Shown here: piece after piece, positions 60,363 to 64,000 of the stretch | Numbering within the stretch: position 1 is the first letter of the stretch | Layout of the letters: each line of letters begins with the position of its first letter | Assembly (NCBI RefSeq): GCF_963259705.1 | Contig: NC_081861.1 | Span: 109,460,102 to 109,524,101, forward strand | Direction of reading: 5' to 3' | Source of the DNA: Myotis daubentonii | Taxonomy: Eukaryota; Chordata; Mammalia; Chiroptera; Vespertilionidae | DNA: 64,000 nt | Notes under the pieces: generated by a model | What the model was told of the DNA's origin: nothing | Database searches by the model: none | What the model saw: the letters and a program-made list of their open reading frames with translations, nothing else | Translations under genes and position numbers: made by a program

Positions 60363-60380
60363 TGATTGTCATTGAGTTTT
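60341..60380 (+). promoter_or_regulatory. DACH2: Polyadenylation signal and GT-rich element
   Basis: AATAAA at 60341-60346, followed 14-35 bp later by gttgattgtcattgagtttt, the expected arrangement for cleavage near 60360. Confidence 0.8.
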
Positions 60381-60686
60381 TATTTTCAAGTTGCCAACTG
60401 CAGTAATTGAAGAAGAGCCATAGAGCAAAATGAAAATATAAGAACTAGGAAAGCATTTGGAAAACTTCCACTGGTTTGGTTACTTTCAAACAAATATGAA
60501 CTTACATCTTATTTTCAGTTCACCTGTTTAAATAAGCCAATAGTATTGTCCTCAATTGTTCTATTGAATCACACTAGATTTCCTATTTCTGGTTGTATGC
60601 TTAGTGAACTTGCTTCTAGGAAGAAGGTTTATATGGGGAATCAGGAAAAACGTGGTGAATCAAGACTGAAAACTCTTCTGTTTTTT

Positions 60687-60787
60687 TTTTATAATTTCTT
60701 TATTATTATTATTATTATTATTATTAGTTAAGGTATTACAAATGTGTCCTCATCCCCCCCATTAACCCCCAACCTCCCCCCACACAC
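60687..60787 (-). mobile_element. Very short L1 3' end insertion
   Basis: An ATT-rich tail (60700-60725), GTTAAGGTATTACAAATGTG and a C-rich run equal the 3' terminus of the 12-19 kb L1 (12045-12125). A target duplication aactcttctgtttttt lies at 60671-60686 and 60788-60803. Only about 100 bp were inserted. Confidence 0.9.
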
Positions 60788-60838
60788 AACTCTTCTGTTT
60801 TTTACTAAAATGTTTCTTCTCGAACCAACTTCAGTGGA

Positions 60839-60843
60839 GAAAA

Positions 60844-60902
<59 letters not shown>

Positions 60903-60903
60903 A
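60839..60903. repeat. (AAAT)n microsatellite
   Basis: About 16 AAAT units, then AAAC units. Confidence 0.96.
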
Positions 60904-60924
60904 AAACAAACAAACAAACAGAAA

Positions 60925-61655
60925 GGATCATATATCTACTCTGACCCAAAGAAATTCTAGGTCTCCCTGTACATCACAATATCCATTATACCTAATGAAA
61001 ATCAAGGCTAGATTTTTTTTTTAAGTGCCTAATGCCTTAGCCTTGCCTTACAATTTACCTAATCTGTCTGCACCACTTCTTTGGTTCATTTGCAGTAAAA
61101 TTCTGAAGTCCACCCAAATTCTGGTTCACCAAGGAGCCTCTTAGTTTTTTCTACACAGTAGCATTTCCACTCCTCACCTTATCTTCTGAAAGATATTAGT
61201 ATATTGTATCTCATAGTGCTTCTATTCAGGCAAAAACTTTGAGTCTTCTAGTTTGGAACCATGTTGCTTAATTCCACAGATGTTTCCCACACCATCACTT
61301 CTTTCTTCACCATCCTCATTTATGGAAATTTTAAGAGTCCTGAGAAGACTACAAGCTATTGTTGTTGGCTAAGCAAGCCTGCTCTAGTAGTATGCCCTCC
61401 ACAAACAGCACAATAAGCAGGGTACCAAATAGTCAAGCATATGATATGTAATATTACATTATTGAATGCTTAATGTAATAACCAGAGGAAACCTGTGTCA
61501 CTAGTTCCCCAATTCTCAGGGATTCAGGTACCCAATACTGTCTGTGATTTAGCCTCATCTGGTAGTAGTTATCCACACTATATTAACGTTTATGGGGGTG
61601 ATTTGACTCTGGGTCGAATGATGGCTAGGACTTCTTGGGACATGGAAGCGACCAT
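60925..61655. other. Intergenic DNA downstream of DACH2
   Basis: No recognised repeat or exon. Confidence 0.5.
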
Positions 61656-61671
61656 AAGAATCTCCTTGTTG

Positions 61672-61882
61672 TCCTAACTGGTTTGGCTCAGTGGATAGAG
61701 CATCGGCCTGCGGACTGAAGGGTCCCAGGTTCGATTCCGGTCAAGGGCATGTACCTTGGTTGTGGGCACATCCTGGGGGTGTGCAGGAGGCAGCTGATCA
61801 ATGTTTGTCTCTCATTGATGTTTCTAACTCTCTATCCTTCTCCCTTCCTCTCTGTAAAAAATCAATAAAATATATTTAAAAA
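61672..61882 (+). mobile_element. Ves SINE, plus strand
   Basis: TCCTAACTGGTTTGGCTCAG head, GGTTCGATTCC B box, AATAAAATATATTT tail. Target duplication aagaatctccttgttg / aagaatctcctagttg (15 of 16). Confidence 0.95.
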
Positions 61883-61899
61883 AAGAATCTCCTAGTTGT

Positions 61900-64000
61900 T
61901 TGGAGCCCAGTTCATTGGCCCATTTAGAGAAACAGCAAGGAAAATACTGGGAGTGAAGCCCACTCTGCACTACCATGTTTCCTGCTAGAGGATTGCTTGC
62001 CATTTCAATGAAACACTTTGACCACACATCTATATCCTCCTCCTCAGCACTTCCTCTCTCCTCCAACATAATAATCTTAGCCTTAAGAAAATAGTCTGGG
62101 TAGGATAGAAATACTATATATTCATTGTAGGGTAGTGGTTTTACTGTATATCAGTTCTTTCTCAGGTATAAACCTTCTAAGGTTGGGAGGACCAATGTTA
62201 CACCATTTCCCTTGCATTCTCTTTGGATAATATAGTTTATATTTATCCTGAAACTGTGGCTAGATCAGCCTCACACAAACTTCAGGGACTCTAATCTTAT
62301 GTTCACTGCTTATGAGGTAGTGGTGGAACACAACTGCTCCCACCTTCAGACATACTCATATTATCTTCATCTGTAATTACAATTGTAGTTTAAGGAAGTC
62401 TTCCCATACTAAATCAAAGCACCTAACCATTTTGGGGATTCAATTATCACTCTTTTCAGCTAACTAATATATACCTTAAGGGATTTGGCAATAAAGGCCC
62501 CACTCTACCAACAAACTTCAAGTTGTGCCTTCTTACTCAGGGAAAAGTGTCTCTGAGAATGGTATTCCAAAAATAACTAATAATTGAATTTTAGATTATG
62601 GAGTGAGTAGGAGGGTCTATGAAGACCATCAGTTGTCTCATATCTCAAAGGTTGACACACAATTACTACTCTAATGATTATAATGACAAGGGGCTACTTC
62701 TTTTGCTAGATAGCTCTCAATATTACAAAGGTCAGAATTGATATTGAACCACCGAAGTTTTGCCACTTCAACATAAACTTGATGGAGGAAAACCCCAAAT
62801 CACACACATCTAAGTAGCTCCTTATTTAAAATGATAGAAATCTTTCATATGTCACAGGTAATGTAAAATGAATCAGCAGAGTTTTATCCCTATTAACACT
62901 CGAATGCATACGTGTGTCATGAACCCACTATATACACACAAAATACATCTGCTTTTATTTATTGATGAATTACTAAATCAAATCTGAACATTTAAAAAAA
63001 TTCACTTGAATTCTTTAATGATTTAAACAATAAGTCCTCTTTATCAAACTCATCCTGGCCATATAAGAGTTTGCCTTTTTTTATACCTTATCTGAGTTGC
63101 ATTTCAATCCTCTAAAATTTCTAGTTTTAAACTAAAGGATAGAAGAACTGAGAATACAGACCTGGGACCCTGTTTTAAGTCCTGATACATTATAAGTAAG
63201 GGAAGCAGAAATTCCAGTAAGGCAAATGTGCTGATTTAGCAATGGTAACGCTGCCTAAGTTATCAAGCATATTTATTAAAACCTTTGTAATTTCCCTATT
63301 CTCAACAACTTCCCTCACTTAATTGAATCAGAAAGTGTGGTGATTAGTAAACACTACAATAAGCACAAATGCAGTTGAAGTTAACTAATAAACTTTTCAG
63401 GCATGGCATGATATTCCATTATGTTATGATTGAGGGAATATTTCTTCACCTTTGGATGACTTTTTTAAAAACCAAGTTCAACCTCATAATACTTTGTGTA
63501 AAATTTATTCTAAAAAATCTGATAGATATTGGCTCTTGGATTGCTATGCCATTTGAAGTTAATAGGATGTGAAGATTTTTAAAATTCCAGAGCAACAGGA
63601 ACATACCAAAAAAATCTATCTTAATTAGTCAAAAGGGATAATTAAAAACAAGTATTTAGGTACAACTCAATGTCTAACATTGAAAATAATTCTTTATATA
63701 CCAAGAAACTTCCAATGCAGTTGAAGCAAAAGGTTTATGATATAAACAATTAGAAGTCACTATAAATGCTAAATAATTAAGTCCAAATATGTATGGAGCA
63801 AAGGGTAAAAGACAGAGAACATGTTATATGTACAAATAATGGGTCAGCATTATTTAACTTGACTAGTACTCTAGAGAACAAGTGGAACTTAGGACTAAAA
63901 AGTGAAAATAAGATATCAGCGCTAGCTAACACACTAAGAGTAAGAAATTAAATTAGTGTCTACTGTACTTGGAACAGTAAAGAATACACTATAAGGAAGT
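61900..64000. other. Intergenic DNA, nothing recognised
   Basis: About 2.1 kb of AT-rich sequence with no identifiable repeat, exon or RNA gene. Confidence 0.5.

Overview
This is a eukaryotic window from a vespertilionid (vesper) bat, almost certainly X-chromosomal. Three repeat families give the lineage: about 17 tRNA-derived Ves SINEs with the A and B boxes in the head and a T/C-rich body; ten HeliBat-type Helitrons that start TCCTATATAATAAAA, end near CTAG and sit between a host A and T; and three SPIN hAT elements. The Ves plus HeliBat combination is characteristic of Vespertilionidae. The genus cannot be fixed from this sequence alone.

Only one host gene is supported: the 3' end of DACH2 (dachshund family transcription factor 2) on the + strand. 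Five coding exons splice in phase: 29167-29315, 29440-29587, 34084-34230, 37333-37398 and a terminal exon starting at 59867 with its stop at 59914-59916. The 3' UTR follows, with an AATAAA at 60341. Together they encode the DACHbox-C (DD2) coiled-coil region and a short C-terminal tail. Positions 1-29166 are upstream intron and positions after about 60362 are intergenic. The terminal intron is about 22.5 kb, and the polypyrimidine tract of its acceptor is itself a CTTT microsatellite.

Mobile DNA layout. 1-8.5 kb: L1 3' ends, Ves, SPIN, a 5'-end L1 fragment lacking its 3' end but flanked by 16-bp target duplications, and a Helitron. 12.0-19.25 kb: a full-length antisense L1 with a perfect 13-bp target duplication and disabled ORFs. 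19.3-22.9 kb: SPIN, two Helitrons, an unclassified CCAAT-box repeat and a TA/GA compound microsatellite. 23.8 kb: a 222-bp palindromic hAT element. 30.2-33.4 kb: an older antisense L1. 35.4-48.7 kb: six Helitrons, two hAT MITEs and Ves copies. 50.3-51.7 kb: a rearranged L1 split by a 589-bp solo LTR with 6-bp target duplications. 53.6-54.26 kb: the tenth Helitron. The 54.3-59.8 kb interval before the last DACH2 exon is nearly repeat-free.

The observations most worth following up are: Helitron copies that carry CTCF-like motifs, some as inverted pairs; the microsatellite serving as the splice-acceptor tract of the last DACH2 exon; the 3'-less L1 insertion; and the long hairpins in the hAT element and in one Helitron. 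No prokaryotic genes, CRISPR array or rRNA are present. Most open reading frames in the window lie inside transposons.
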